From contig NZ_LT607410.1 of assembly GCF_900091515.1 (NCBI RefSeq), positions 2,046,001-2,110,000 of the forward strand: a DNA stretch of 64,000 bases. Direction: 5' to 3'. The first letter of the stretch is position 1; each line of letters opens with the position of its first letter. Source of the DNA: Micromonospora purpureochromogenes (GTDB lineage: Bacteria > Actinomycetota > Actinomycetes > Mycobacteriales > Micromonosporaceae). Of this stretch, positions 25,854 to 36,003 are shown in pieces. The position numbers were made by a program, and so were the translations under genes. The notes under the pieces are model-generated. The model had not been told where the DNA came from. It saw only the letters and a list, made by a program, of their open reading frames with translations, and searched no databases.

Positions 25854-26876
25854 ATGGGTCTCGACGACCGCAAGCTCGCCGTGCTGCGCGCGATCGTCGA
25901 GGACTACGTCGCCACGCAGGAGCCGGTCGGCAGCAAGGCCCTGGTGGAGCGGCACCAGCTCGGCGTCTCGCCGGCCACGGTGCGCAACGACATGGCCGTG
26001 CTGGAGGAGGAGGGCTACATCCGGCAGCCGCACACCAGTGCCGGCCGGGTGCCCACCGACCGTGGCTACCGCCTCTTCGTCGACCGGCTGTCCCGGGTCA
26101 AGCCGCTCAGCCCGGCCGAGCGCCGGGCGATCGAGCGCTTCCTGGTCGGCGCGGTCGACCTGGACGACGTGGTGCACCGCACCGTACGGCTGCTGGCCCA
26201 GCTGACCCGGCAGGTCGCCGTGGTGCAGTACCCGTCGCTGGCCCGCTCCTCGGTGCGCCACCTGGAGCTGGTGCCGATCTCCACCACCCGGCTGATGCTG
26301 GTCATGATCGCCGACACCGGCCGGGTCGAACAGCGACTGGTGGAGCTGCCCGCGCCGATCCCCGCCGACCACGTCACCGACCTGCGCCGGCTGGTCAACG
26401 AGAAGCTGGTCGGCAGCCGGCTGTCGGAGACCCCGCCGCTGGTCCAGGCGCTGGTCGACGAGTCCGCCCCGTACCTGCGCGGGGCGATGACCACGCTCTC
26501 CACCGTGCTGCTGGAGACGCTGGTCGAACGGCACGAGGAGCGCATCGCGCTCGCCGGCACCGCGAACCTCACCCGGGGTGGCCTGCTCGACTTCCAGGGC
26601 TCGCTGCGGCCCATCCTGGAGGCGCTGGAGGAGGAGGTGGTGATGCTCAAGCTGATCGGCGAGGCCGAGTCGACCACCACCCGGGTGCTGATCGGCGACG
26701 AGAACGAGATCGACAACCTCCGGGCCGCCTCCGTGGTCAGCACCGGCTACGGGCCGGGGGCGACCGCGCTCGGCGGGCTGGGCGTGTTGGGCCCCACCCG
26801 GATGGACTACCCCGGCACCATCGCCACGGTGAGGGCCGTGGCACGCTACGTGGGCGAGCTGCTGGCCCAGAACTGA
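25854..26876 (+). CDS. hrcA: Heat-inducible transcription repressor HrcA
   Basis: A 340-residue repressor of class I heat-shock genes. The N-terminal winged helix ([25 protein letters not shown], then [19 protein letters not shown]) is followed by the GAF-like domain with [27 protein letters not shown] (25841-25846) is 7 nt before the ATG. CIRCE upstream implies autoregulation together with dnaJ. Confidence 0.97.
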   Translation: MGLDDRKLAVLRAIVEDYVATQEPVGSKALVERHQLGVSPATVRNDMAVLEEEGYIRQPHTSAGRVPTDRGYRLFVDRLSRVKPLSPAERRAIERFLVGAVDLDDVVHRTVRLLAQLTRQVAVVQYPSLARSSVRHLELVPISTTRLMLVMIADTGRVEQRLVELPAPIPADHVTDLRRLVNEKLVGSRLSETPPLVQALVDESAPYLRGAMTTLSTVLLETLVERHEERIALAGTANLTRGGLLDFQGSLRPILEALEEEVVMLKLIGEAESTTTRVLIGDENEIDNLRAASVVSTGYGPGATALGGLGVLGPTRMDYPGTIATVRAVARYVGELLAQN

Positions 26877-26952
26877 TCCAGGGCAGGGGCCGGCACCCGG
26901 CTCCGGCCGACGACCGGCGCAACGCGAGACGAACATGAGGACACCGAACGCA

Positions 26953-28095
26953 GTGGCCAGGGACTACTACGGCATTCTCGGCGTGAGCCGGGAAGCCTCC
27001 GACGACGAGATCAAGCGCGCCTACCGCAAGCTGGCGCGGCAGTTCCACCCGGACGTCAATCCGGACCCGGAGGCTCAGGAGAAGTTCAAGGACATCAACG
27101 CCGCGTACGAGGTCCTCTCGGACGACCGCAAACGGCAGATCGTCGACCTGGGTGGCGACCCGCTCGCCCCGGGTGGCGGCGGCGCGGGGCCGGGCGGTCC
27201 CGGCGGCGCGGGCCCGTTCGTCGGTTTCCAGGACATCATGGACGCGTTCTTCGGCGGCGCCGCGGGCGGCGCCCGGGGGCCGCGGCCGCGTACCCGGCCG
27301 GGCGCCGACGCGATCCTGCGGCTGGAGCTGGACCTGCACGAGACCGCGTTCGGCGTCGAGGCGCCGATCACGGTCGACACCGCGGTGCTCTGCACCACCT
27401 GCTCCGGCGCCGGCACCGCCGCCGGCACCCACCTGGCCACCTGCGAGGCGTGCGGCGGCCGGGGCGAGGTGCAGTCGGTGCAGCGCACCTTCCTCGGCCA
27501 GGTGGTCTCCGCCCGCCCCTGCACCGTCTGCCAGGGGTACGGCACCACCATCCCGCACCCCTGCCCGACCTGCGCCGGCGACGGCCGGGTGCGCACCCGC
27601 CGCTCGCTGACCGTCAAGATCCCCGCCGGGGTCGAGGACGGCATGCGGATCCGGCTCGCCCAGCAGGGCGAGGTGGGCCCGGGTGGCGGCACCGCCGGCG
27701 ACCTCTACGTGGAGATCCACGAGCGGCCCCACGACGTGTACTCCCGCAAGGGCGACGACCTGCACTGCCGGGTCACCGTGCCGATGACCGCCGCCGCGCT
27801 CGGCACCCGGCTGACCATCAAGACGCTGGACAGCGAGGAGACGGTCGACGTCAAGGCCGGCACCCAGCCGGGCAGCACGCTGCGGCTGCGCGCCCGGGGC
27901 GTACCGCACCTGCGCGGCACCGGCCGGGGCGACCTCTACGTCCACCTCGACGTGCGGACCCCGACGAAGCTCGACGCCGACCAGGAGAAGATGCTGCGCG
28001 ACTTCGCCAAGACCCGGGGCGAGGAGGTCGCCGAGCTGACCAAGCAGGGCGGCTTCTTCTCCCGGATGCGCGACGCCTTCAACGGGCACGCCTGA
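26953..28095 (+). CDS. dnaJ: Molecular chaperone DnaJ (DnaJ2 type, with zinc fingers)
   Basis: A 380-residue Hsp40. J domain at residues 1-65 with HPD at 32-34, a Gly/Pro-rich linker (about 70-105), four CxxCxGxG-type zinc motifs ([32 protein letters not shown]), then the C-terminal substrate-binding domain. The GTG at 26953 gives the usual [12 protein letters not shown]-terminus; an ATG at 26935 would add six residues. It follows hrcA in the same unit, the usual place of the second actinobacterial dnaJ. Confidence 0.95.
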   Translation: MARDYYGILGVSREASDDEIKRAYRKLARQFHPDVNPDPEAQEKFKDINAAYEVLSDDRKRQIVDLGGDPLAPGGGGAGPGGPGGAGPFVGFQDIMDAFFGGAAGGARGPRPRTRPGADAILRLELDLHETAFGVEAPITVDTAVLCTTCSGAGTAAGTHLATCEACGGRGEVQSVQRTFLGQVVSARPCTVCQGYGTTIPHPCPTCAGDGRVRTRRSLTVKIPAGVEDGMRIRLAQQGEVGPGGGTAGDLYVEIHERPHDVYSRKGDDLHCRVTVPMTAAALGTRLTIKTLDSEETVDVKAGTQPGSTLRLRARGVPHLRGTGRGDLYVHLDVRTPTKLDADQEKMLRDFAKTRGEEVAELTKQGGFFSRMRDAFNGHA

Positions 28096-28096
28096 G

Positions 28097-28831
28097 GTGT
28101 CCGCGCCGCTGTTCCTGGTCGAGGCGCTGCCCACCGGCGACACGCTGACCCTGGACGGGCCGGAGGGCCACCACGCGGCCACCGTGCAGCGGCTGCGCGT
28201 CGGCGAGGAACTGCTGCTGGCCGACGGCCGGGGCGGCACGGCCGCCGCCGTGGTCACCACCGTCGGCCGGGGCACCCTCGACGTGCGGGTCACCTCCCGG
28301 GGGTACGCCGACGCGCCGGTCCCCCGGATCGTGGTGGTGCAGGGCATCGCCAAGGGGGACCGGGGCGAGCTGGCCGTGCAGGCGATGACCGAGGTCGGGG
28401 TGGACGAGATCGTGCCCTGGGCGGCGTCCCGCTCGGTGACCCAGTGGCGCGGCGACCGGGGCGTACGGGCCCGGGACAAGTGGGTGGCGACCGCCCGGGA
28501 GGCGGCCAAGCAGGCCCGCCGGCCCTGGCTGCCGGTGGTGGCCGGCGCCCCGGACGAGTCCACCGGGACCGTGGTCCGGCGGATCGCCGGAGCCGGTGCC
28601 GCCTTCGTGCTGCACGAGGAGGCCGACGAGCGGCTGACCACCGCCGAGCTGCCCCGCACCGGCGAGATCGTGCTGGTGGTCGGCCCGGAGGGTGGCATCG
28701 CCCCGGTCGAGCTGACCGCCTTCGCCGACGCCGGCGCCCGCCCGGTGCGGCTCGGTCCGTCGGTGCTGCGCACCTCCACGGCCGGGGTGGCCGCGCTGAG
28801 CGTGCTGGCCACCCGCCTCGGTCGCTGGTAG
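28097..28831 (+). CDS. rsmE: 16S rRNA (uracil-1498-N3)-methyltransferase
   Basis: SPOUT-class methyltransferase for U1498 of 16S rRNA. The 244-residue protein has the N-terminal PUA-like part (GHHAATVQRLRVGEE), VVQGIAKGDRGELAVQAMTEVGV, and the knot motifs VGPEGGIAPVE and LGPSVLRTSTAG. GTG start one base after the dnaJ stop; the dnaJ-rsmE junction is conserved. Confidence 0.95.
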   Translation: MSAPLFLVEALPTGDTLTLDGPEGHHAATVQRLRVGEELLLADGRGGTAAAVVTTVGRGTLDVRVTSRGYADAPVPRIVVVQGIAKGDRGELAVQAMTEVGVDEIVPWAASRSVTQWRGDRGVRARDKWVATAREAAKQARRPWLPVVAGAPDESTGTVVRRIAGAGAAFVLHEEADERLTTAELPRTGEIVLVVGPEGGIAPVELTAFADAGARPVRLGPSVLRTSTAGVAALSVLATRLGRW

Positions 28832-28891
28832 CCGGGGCGGGGGAAGACCGGCTCCTCCTCCGCTGATCGTCGGGCGTCGCCCGGGCCGGCG

Positions 28892-29653
28892 TCAGGTACG
28901 CAGGTAGGAGGCGCCGTTGAGGTCGACGATGGTGCCGGAGGCCCACTGCGCCTCGGGGCTGGCCAGCCAGTGCACGGCGGCGGCGATCTCCTCGGGCCGG
29001 GCCACCCGGCCGAACGGGCTCTGCGCCCGGATCGCGTCGCCCTGCTCGCCGGTCAGGTGCTCCGTGGTCATGTCGGTCGCCACGAAGCCCGGGGCGACCG
29101 TGGCGACCGCGATGCCGTACGGGGCGAGCGCGACGGCGAGGGACTGCCCCAGCGCGTTCAGGCCGGCCTTGCTGGCGCCGTACGCGGGCTGGTCCGGCTC
29201 ACCCCGGAACGCGCCCCGCGACGACACGTTCACCACCCGGCCACCGCGTTCCCGCATGTGCTGGGCGGCGCACCAGGTGACGTTGCCCGCCCCGGTCAGG
29301 TTGGTCTCCAGCACCCGCCGCCACTGCCGCTGCCACTGCTCGTACGAGGCGCCGAAGACCGGGTGCGGGGCGTCCCGGTCGCCGTACACGCCGGCGTTGT
29401 TGACCAGCACGTCGAGCCCGCCGAGCCGGGCGGCGGCGTCGTCCACCATGGCCCGTACCGCCGCCGGGTCGGTGAGGTCCGCGCGGACCACCACGTGGCC
29501 GTCCCCGGGCAGTTCGGCGCGGAGCGCCTCGGCCAGCTCGGCCGAGTCCCGATGGTGGATCGCCACCCGGTCCCCGTCCGCCGCGAACGCCTGCGCCACC
29601 GCGCGGCCGATGCCGCGCGAGGCCCCCGTCACCAGTACCGCTCGTGAAGTCAC
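28892..29653 (-). CDS. SDR family oxidoreductase (FabG-like)
   Basis: A 253-residue short-chain dehydrogenase: cofactor motif TGASRGIGRA near residue 9, NNAGVYG, catalytic serine in NVSSRGA and YGASK. Similarity to 3-oxoacyl-ACP reductases is general and the substrate is unknown. I take the GTG at 29653; ATGs slightly upstream (29662, 29683) would add short tails overlapping the HIT gene promoter. It opposes the chaperone-HIT series and breaks the conserved order. Confidence 0.85.
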   Translation of the reverse strand: MTSRAVLVTGASRGIGRAVAQAFAADGDRVAIHHRDSAELAEALRAELPGDGHVVVRADLTDPAAVRAMVDDAAARLGGLDVLVNNAGVYGDRDAPHPVFGASYEQWQRQWRRVLETNLTGAGNVTWCAAQHMRERGGRVVNVSSRGAFRGEPDQPAYGASKAGLNALGQSLAVALAPYGIAVATVAPGFVATDMTTEHLTGEQGDAIRAQSPFGRVARPEEIAAAVHWLASPEAQWASGTIVDLNGASYLRT

Positions 29654-29699
29654 GCGGCACATCATGCCCGAGGCGCTCGGCACGCCTTACCATGCCCCG

Positions 29700-30059
29700 A
29701 TGGGATCCGACTGCCTGTTCTGCCGCATCGCCGCCGGGGAGATCCCGGCCACCATCGTCCGGGAAACCGACACCACCCTCGCCTTCCGCGACCTCGACCC
29801 GAAGGCGCCGGTGCGCGTGCTGGTCATCCCGAAGGAGCACTACGCCGACGTGGCCACGCTGGGGCAGGGCGACCCGAAGCTCGCCGGGGAGCTGCTCGCC
29901 ACGGCGGCGGCGGTGGCCGAGGACGAGGGGCTGCTCGGGGACGGCTTCCGGCTGATGTTCAACACCGGCGCGTACGGCGGCCAGGAGGTCTTCCACGTGC
30001 ACGCGCACCTGCTCGGCGGCGCGCCGCTCGGCCCGATGCTGGCCCGGAACGTCGCGTGA
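29700..30059 (+). CDS. HIT family nucleotide-binding hydrolase
   Basis: A 119-residue HINT-type protein. N-terminal CLFCRIAAGEIPA, then DLDPKAPVRVLVIPKEH, and the histidine triad H99-x-H101-x-H103 (FHVHAHLLGG). Hydrolyses nucleoside phosphoramidates or related AMP conjugates in characterised members. TACCAT (29688-29693) is 6 nt before the ATG, a leaderless start. Its stop overlaps the next gene. Confidence 0.93.
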   Translation: MGSDCLFCRIAAGEIPATIVRETDTTLAFRDLDPKAPVRVLVIPKEHYADVATLGQGDPKLAGELLATAAAVAEDEGLLGDGFRLMFNTGAYGGQEVFHVHAHLLGGAPLGPMLARNVA

Positions 30060-31435
30060 CGGCTGAGCACGACCGGCTGGCCCGGATGGTGCGCCGGGTG
30101 CAGGCGCAGGCCCGGGTGCCGGCCCTGGCGGCGGCCCTGCACCGCGCCGACCGGCCGCTGTGGACCTGCGAGGTCGGCGGCACCGGCACCGGCACCGACG
30201 TCGACCTCGGCGCGGGCACCCGGTTCCGGATCGGCTCGGTGACCAAGACCTTCACCTCGGTGCTGGTGATGCAGTGCCGCGACGACGGCCTGCTCGGCCT
30301 GGACGACCCGATCGGCCGCCACCTGGCGCTGCCCGCGCACGGCGAGCTGACCGTACGCCGACTGCTGTCGCACACCGCCGGCCTGCAACGCGAGCCGTAC
30401 GGCGACGTCTGGGACACGCTGCGCGCCCCCGGCGCGGACGAGCTGGTCGCCGAGCTGGCCCGGGCCGAGCGGGTGCTGCCGTCCGGTCGCCGTTACCACT
30501 ACTCCAACCTGGGCATGGCGCTGCTCGGCCGGCTGGTCGGCGAGCTGCGCGGCGGCTCCTGGGCCGAGGTGCTCACCGAGCGGGTGCTGACCCCGCTGGG
30601 CCTGGCCGCCACCTCGGTCACGCCGGGGCCGGGGGCGGCCACCGGGTTCCTGGTCGACGCCTACTCCGACGAGGCGCACCCGGAGCCGCCGACCGACTTC
30701 GGCGCGATCGCCCCGGCCGCCCAGCTCTGGAGCACCGCGACCGACATGGCCCGGTGGGCGGCCTTCCTGGCCGACCCGGTGGCGTTGGACCCGGCCGGGG
30801 CGGTGCTCGCCCCGGCCTCGTTGGACGAGATGCGTTGGCCGCTGACCACCACCGACGAGACGCTCTGGGCGGCCGGTTTCGGGCTCGGCCTGATCCTGGT
30901 GCCGTACCCGGACCGGGTGGTGCACGTGGGGCACGACGGCGCCATGCCGGGCTTCCTCGCCGCGGTCTACGGCCGGCGCGGCGGCGACGGCACGGCCGGC
31001 GCGATGGGCTGCGCGGTGCTCGGCTCCTCCGGCACCGCGGCGGAGGTCTTCGACCTGCCGCACCGGCTGCTCGCCGCGTCCGCCGAGCACGACCCGGCCG
31101 ACGTCCCGCCGTGGCGGCCGGGCGAGCCCGCCCCCGGGTCGCTGCGCGGCATGCTGGGCCGCTGGTGGGGCGAGGGCTTCGAGTACGTCTTCAGCTGGCA
31201 CGACGGCGCGCTGCGCGCCCGGGGCGCCGACGACCCGGCGGGGAAGCCCCCGGCGGTCTTCGCGCCGGTGCCGGACGCTCCGGACGTCTTCCGGACGGTC
31301 ACCGGTCGGGAGGTCGGCGAGCTGCTGCGGCTGACCCGGGACGAGCACGGCACGGTGGTCCGGATGCACTGGGCGACCTACCGCTTCACCCGCCGTCAGG
31401 AGGCCTTCGACCGGTACGACTTCCGCGCCGGCTGA
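30056..31435 (+). CDS. Serine hydrolase, beta-lactamase-related (class C-like fold)
   Basis: A 459-residue protein with the penicillin-binding/class C motifs: S61-x-x-K64 (GSVTKTF), the YSN motif near residue 147, and HVGHDG in place of KTG near 287. A C-terminal beta-barrel-like extension (from about 365) is present. No signal peptide, so it is cytosolic and more likely an esterase or peptidase than an antibiotic resistance enzyme. GTG overlaps the HIT stop. Confidence 0.85.
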   Translation: MTAEHDRLARMVRRVQAQARVPALAAALHRADRPLWTCEVGGTGTGTDVDLGAGTRFRIGSVTKTFTSVLVMQCRDDGLLGLDDPIGRHLALPAHGELTVRRLLSHTAGLQREPYGDVWDTLRAPGADELVAELARAERVLPSGRRYHYSNLGMALLGRLVGELRGGSWAEVLTERVLTPLGLAATSVTPGPGAATGFLVDAYSDEAHPEPPTDFGAIAPAAQLWSTATDMARWAAFLADPVALDPAGAVLAPASLDEMRWPLTTTDETLWAAGFGLGLILVPYPDRVVHVGHDGAMPGFLAAVYGRRGGDGTAGAMGCAVLGSSGTAAEVFDLPHRLLAASAEHDPADVPPWRPGEPAPGSLRGMLGRWWGEGFEYVFSWHDGALRARGADDPAGKPPAVFAPVPDAPDVFRTVTGREVGELLRLTRDEHGTVVRMHWATYRFTRRQEAFDRYDFRAG

Positions 31436-31641
31436 CCCGACCCCCGCCCTGGGCGCGGGTGCGTGGTGTGGGTGTCGCCGAGAGGTATTGCCCACCCTGC
31501 GCCCGCCCCCGGGGGCGGCGGAAATGGACGCGGTGCCGCGGCTGTTGAGCGGATACGATGGGTGTAACGTCCGCACGCCGCGCCAGCAGGGCCGGCGCCC
31601 GAGATCGGAAGCAGGTGGCGCAGGGCCCGACGGCCCGATTT

Positions 31642-32700
<1,059 letters not shown>

Positions 32701-32715
32701 CCCAGAGGAAGACAG

Positions 32716-33189
32716 TTGTCCATCGAGATCGCCAACGAGTCCGGTGTCGACGTCGACACCGACGCCGTGCTCGCCGTCGCGCGGCACGCCCTCGACGAGA
32801 TGGGGGTCAACCCCCTCGCCGAGCTCTCCGTGCTGCTGGTCGACATCGAGTACATGACCGAGCTGAACCACCGCTGGATGGGTGGGGACGGGCCGACCGA
32901 CGTGCTCGCCTTCCCGATGGACGAGGGCAGCGTCGACCACGGTCCGGGGGAGAGCGCCCCGGCCGGCGGTGAGCCGGCCCTGCTCGGCGACATCGTGCTC
33001 TGCCCGGAGGTGGCGGCCAAGCAGGCCGTCACCGCCGACCACACCACCGCCGACGAGCTGCACCTGCTCACCGTGCACGGCGTGCTGCACCTGCTCGGCT
33101 ACGACCACGCCGAGCCGGAGGAGGAGCGGGAGATGTTCACGCTCCAGGCCCGACTGCTGGCCAGCTGGCGGTCGACCCGGACCCGGTGA
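32716..33189 (+). CDS. ybeY: Endoribonuclease YbeY (16S rRNA maturation)
   Basis: A 157-residue metallo-RNase that matures the 3' end of 16S rRNA. The zinc site [11 protein letters not shown] (HGxLHLxGxDH) is intact near residues 116-126. The start is a TTG at 32716 preceded by AGAGGAAG. Its stop overlaps the next gene's start. Confidence 0.95.
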   Translation: MSIEIANESGVDVDTDAVLAVARHALDEMGVNPLAELSVLLVDIEYMTELNHRWMGGDGPTDVLAFPMDEGSVDHGPGESAPAGGEPALLGDIVLCPEVAAKQAVTADHTTADELHLLTVHGVLHLLGYDHAEPEEEREMFTLQARLLASWRSTRTR

Positions 33190-34571
33190 TGACCACCCAG
33201 GCGGCGGCCGCCGCCGGCCTACCCGACCTCCAGCTGATCTTCTTCGCGGCGGGGCTGGTGGTGCTCGCCGGTCTGATCGCGATGACCGAGGCGGCGCTCG
33301 CCGCCGTCTCCCCGGCCCGGGCCGCCGAGCTGGCCCGGGACGGGGCGCGCGGCGCGCGTACCCTCCAGGCCGTCGCCGGCGACGTGGTCCGCCACCTCAA
33401 CCTGCTGCTGCTGCTCCGGCTGCTGGCCGAGCTGACCGCCACCACGCTGGTGGCCCTCGTCGCGGTGGACACCTTCGGCGCGGGCTGGCGGGCGGCGCTG
33501 GTCACCGCCGGCGCGATGACCGTGGTCAGCTTCGTCGTGGTCGGGGTGGCCCCGCGCACCATCGGCCGGCAGCACGCGTACGCGGTGGGCCGGGCGGTGG
33601 CGCCGCTGGTCCGCTGGCTGGGGCGGGCGCTGAACCCGCTCGCCTCGCTGCTGATCCTGATCGGCAACGCGGTCACCCCGGGGCGCGGCTTCCGGGAGGG
33701 GCCGTTCGCCAGCCAGGTGGAGCTGCGCGAGCTGGTCGACCTGGCCGAGCAGCGTGGCGTCGTGGAGCACGGCGAGCGGCAGATGATCCACTCGGTCTTC
33801 GCGCTCGGCGACACCATCGCCCGCGAGGTGATGGTGCCCCGCACGGAGATGGTCTGGATAGAGGAGGGCAAGACGCTCTCCCAGGCGCTGGCGCTCTTCC
33901 TGCGCTCCGGCTTCTCCCGCATCCCGGTCATCGGCGAGAGCGTCGACGACGTGCTCGGCGTGCTCTACCTCAAGGACCTCATCCGGCGCACCCGGGGCGG
34001 CGACCTGCGGGCCCACCAGAGCCCGGTCTCCGAGCTGATGCGCCCGGCGACCTTCGTGCCCGAGTCCAAGCCGGTCGACGACCTGCTCTCGGAGATGCAG
34101 GCCGCCCGCAACCACCTGGTCATCGTCGTGGACGAGTACGGCGGCACCGGCGGCCTGGTGACGATCGAGGACATCCTGGAGGAGATCGTCGGCGAGATCA
34201 CCGACGAGTACGATGTCGAACGCCCGCCGGTGGAACACCTGGAGGACGGTGCGGTGCGGGTCACCGCCCGGCTCCCGGTGGAGAACCTGGGCGAGCTGTT
34301 CGACACCGAACTCCCCACCGACGAGGTGGAGACCGTCGGCGGCCTGCTGGCCCAGTCCCTGGGCCGGGTGCCGATCCCCGGCGCCCGCGCCGAGGTGGCC
34401 GGCCTGCGGCTGATCGCCGAGGGCACCACCGGGCGGCGCAACCGGATAGACACCGTGCTGGTCAGCCGGGTCGAGCCGAGTGACGCGCCGGACGGGGCGG
34501 GGCGCGGCGAGCAGGCCGAGACCCGCAACAACCAGACCAGAACCGAGGAGAGGCAACCCGCCGATGCCTGA
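33189..34571 (+). CDS. CNNM/HlyC-CorC family transporter-like protein
   Basis: About 460 residues: an N-terminal DUF21 (CNNM) membrane domain with four hydrophobic segments to about residue 170, two CBS domains (starting REVMVPRTEMVWI), and a C-terminal CorC/HlyC domain (after EIVGEITDEYD). The family is associated with Mg2+/Co2+ export; the 'hemolysin' label is historical. ATG 33189 shares a base with the ybeY stop (TGATG); a GTG at 33186 is also possible. Confidence 0.9.
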   Translation: MTTQAAAAAGLPDLQLIFFAAGLVVLAGLIAMTEAALAAVSPARAAELARDGARGARTLQAVAGDVVRHLNLLLLLRLLAELTATTLVALVAVDTFGAGWRAALVTAGAMTVVSFVVVGVAPRTIGRQHAYAVGRAVAPLVRWLGRALNPLASLLILIGNAVTPGRGFREGPFASQVELRELVDLAEQRGVVEHGERQMIHSVFALGDTIAREVMVPRTEMVWIEEGKTLSQALALFLRSGFSRIPVIGESVDDVLGVLYLKDLIRRTRGGDLRAHQSPVSELMRPATFVPESKPVDDLLSEMQAARNHLVIVVDEYGGTGGLVTIEDILEEIVGEITDEYDVERPPVEHLEDGAVRVTARLPVENLGELFDTELPTDEVETVGGLLAQSLGRVPIPGARAEVAGLRLIAEGTTGRRNRIDTVLVSRVEPSDAPDGAGRGEQAETRNNQTRTEERQPADA

Positions 34572-34950
34572 GTCACCCGCCGTACCGGCCGCCCGGCCCA
34601 CCCCGTCCGACCCGGCCGAACTGAGCGCCGAGGACGGCAAGCTGGTCGTCCTGGCGCGGGGCGCCCGTGGCCGGGTCGCGGCCGTGGAGGGCGCGGCGGT
34701 GCGTGACCAGGACGGTCGGACGTACGCCGCGGCGAGCGTGTCGCTGCCCTCGCTGACCATCACCGCGCTCCAGCTCGCTGTGGCCTCCGCCGTGGCGGCG
34801 GGCGCGAGCCGGCTGGAGGCGGCGGTGGTGGTGACCGAGGCGTCGACGCTGGACGGGGCGGGGCACGCCGCCGTGCGCGACCTCTCCGCCGACGCGCCGA
34901 TCCACGTCGCGGCGCCGGACGGCACGGTCCTCGGCACGGTGGTCGAGTGA
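34564..34950 (+). CDS. Cytidine deaminase-like protein without visible zinc ligands
   Basis: A 128-residue protein in the slot where actinomycetes carry a gene called cytidine deaminase, between the CNNM gene and era. It keeps the helical pattern (LVVLARGARGR, GAAVRDQDGRTYAAASVSLPSLTITALQLAVASAVAAGA) but has no cysteine at all and no HAE/PCxxC motif, so it cannot be a zinc deaminase. It overlaps both neighbours by 8 and 4 nt. A structural or regulatory role is possible; I cannot say which. Confidence 0.75.
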   Translation: MPESPAVPAARPTPSDPAELSAEDGKLVVLARGARGRVAAVEGAAVRDQDGRTYAAASVSLPSLTITALQLAVASAVAAGASRLEAAVVVTEASTLDGAGHAAVRDLSADAPIHVAAPDGTVLGTVVE

Positions 34951-35843
34951 CCGGCACCGAGGAGCGTCCCTACCGCGCCGGGTTCGCCTGTTTCGTCGGG
35001 CGACCCAACGCGGGCAAGTCGACGCTGACCAACGCGATCGTCGGCCAGAAGATCGCGATCACCTCCAACAAGCCGCAGACCACCCGGCACATCATCCGGG
35101 CCGTGCTGCACCGCCCGGACTCGCAGCTCGTGCTGGTCGACACCCCCGGCCTGCACCGCCCCCGGACGCTGCTCGGCGAGCGCCTCAACGACCTGGTCCG
35201 CTCGACCTGGAGCGAGGTCGACGTGATCGGCCTCTGCATCCCGGCGGACGAGCCGGTCGGCCGGGGCGACCGGTTCATCACCGGTGAGCTGGCCGAGCTG
35301 AAGGCCACCGTGCTGGCCGTGGTGACCAAGACCGACCTGGTCGACAAGAAGCGCCTGGCCGAGCAGTTGCTGGCGGTCAGCCAGCTGGGCGAGTTCGCCG
35401 AGGTGGTGCCGGTCAGCGCGGTCTCCGGGCACCAGGTGGACACCCTGGTCGACGTGATGACCAAGTACCTGCCGCCGTCGCCGCAGCTCTACCCGGACGA
35501 CATGCTCACCGAGGACCCGGAGCAGGTGATGGTCGCCGAGCTGATCCGGGAGGCGGCCCTGGAGGGGGTCCGCGACGAGCTGCCGCACTCCATCGCGGTC
35601 GTCGTCGAGGAGATGATGCCCGAGGGCCAGGTCATGAAGATCTTCGCCGACCTCTACGTCGAGCGGCCCAGCCAGAAGGCGATCGTGATCGGTCACCGGG
35701 GCAGCCGGCTGAAGGCGGTCGGCACCGCCGCCCGCAAGCAGATCGAGGAGCTGCTGGGCAGCCGGGTCTACCTGGACCTGCACGTACGGGTGGCGAAGGA
35801 CTGGCAGCGGGACCCGAAGCAGCTGCGCAAGCTCGGTTTCTGA
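34947..35843 (+). CDS. era: GTPase Era
   Basis: 16S rRNA-binding GTPase for 30S assembly, 298 residues. G1 GRPNAGKST at 18-26, G3 DTPGLH, G4 TKTDL near 129, and the C-terminal KH domain (IVIGHRGSRLKAVGTAARKQIEELLGSRVYLDLHV). GTG overlaps the stop of the preceding gene. Neighbouring ybeY acts in the same rRNA maturation pathway. Confidence 0.97.
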   Translation: MTGTEERPYRAGFACFVGRPNAGKSTLTNAIVGQKIAITSNKPQTTRHIIRAVLHRPDSQLVLVDTPGLHRPRTLLGERLNDLVRSTWSEVDVIGLCIPADEPVGRGDRFITGELAELKATVLAVVTKTDLVDKKRLAEQLLAVSQLGEFAEVVPVSAVSGHQVDTLVDVMTKYLPPSPQLYPDDMLTEDPEQVMVAELIREAALEGVRDELPHSIAVVVEEMMPEGQVMKIFADLYVERPSQKAIVIGHRGSRLKAVGTAARKQIEELLGSRVYLDLHVRVAKDWQRDPKQLRKLGF

Positions 35844-35856
35844 CCGCAAAGCGGGG

Positions 35857-35886
35857 CGGTGACCGGCGATGTCCGGTCGGTCACCG
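35857..35886 (+). terminator. Possible terminator after era
   Basis: An 8-bp stem (35857-35864 with 35879-35886) with a 14-nt loop starts 14 nt after the era stop. Weak compared with other hairpins in the window. Confidence 0.35.
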
Positions 35887-36003
35887 GCCCGGCGGCGGTA
35901 TGGGAAGGTTCACGTCCGGCCGGGGGTGCGGGCCGTTTGGCGGGGTGAAGTCGGAGGGTAGGGAGCGATTCTGCTCCGCCGCCCCCGACATAGATGCAGG
36001 CTG

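Noticed and set aside
26737..28812. A 691-codon minus-strand frame opposite hrcA-dnaJ-rsmE
   Set aside because: Shadow frame; the plus-strand genes carry all expected motifs.
30056..31435. Beta-lactamase giving resistance
   Set aside because: No signal peptide and HVGHDG in place of KTG; it is more like cytosolic esterases or peptidases.
33219..35849. An 876-codon open frame on the minus strand opposite CNNM-era
   Set aside because: It is the GC-rich shadow of well-identified plus-strand genes; no domain, and composition is His/Arg/Pro-rich as expected of a shadow.
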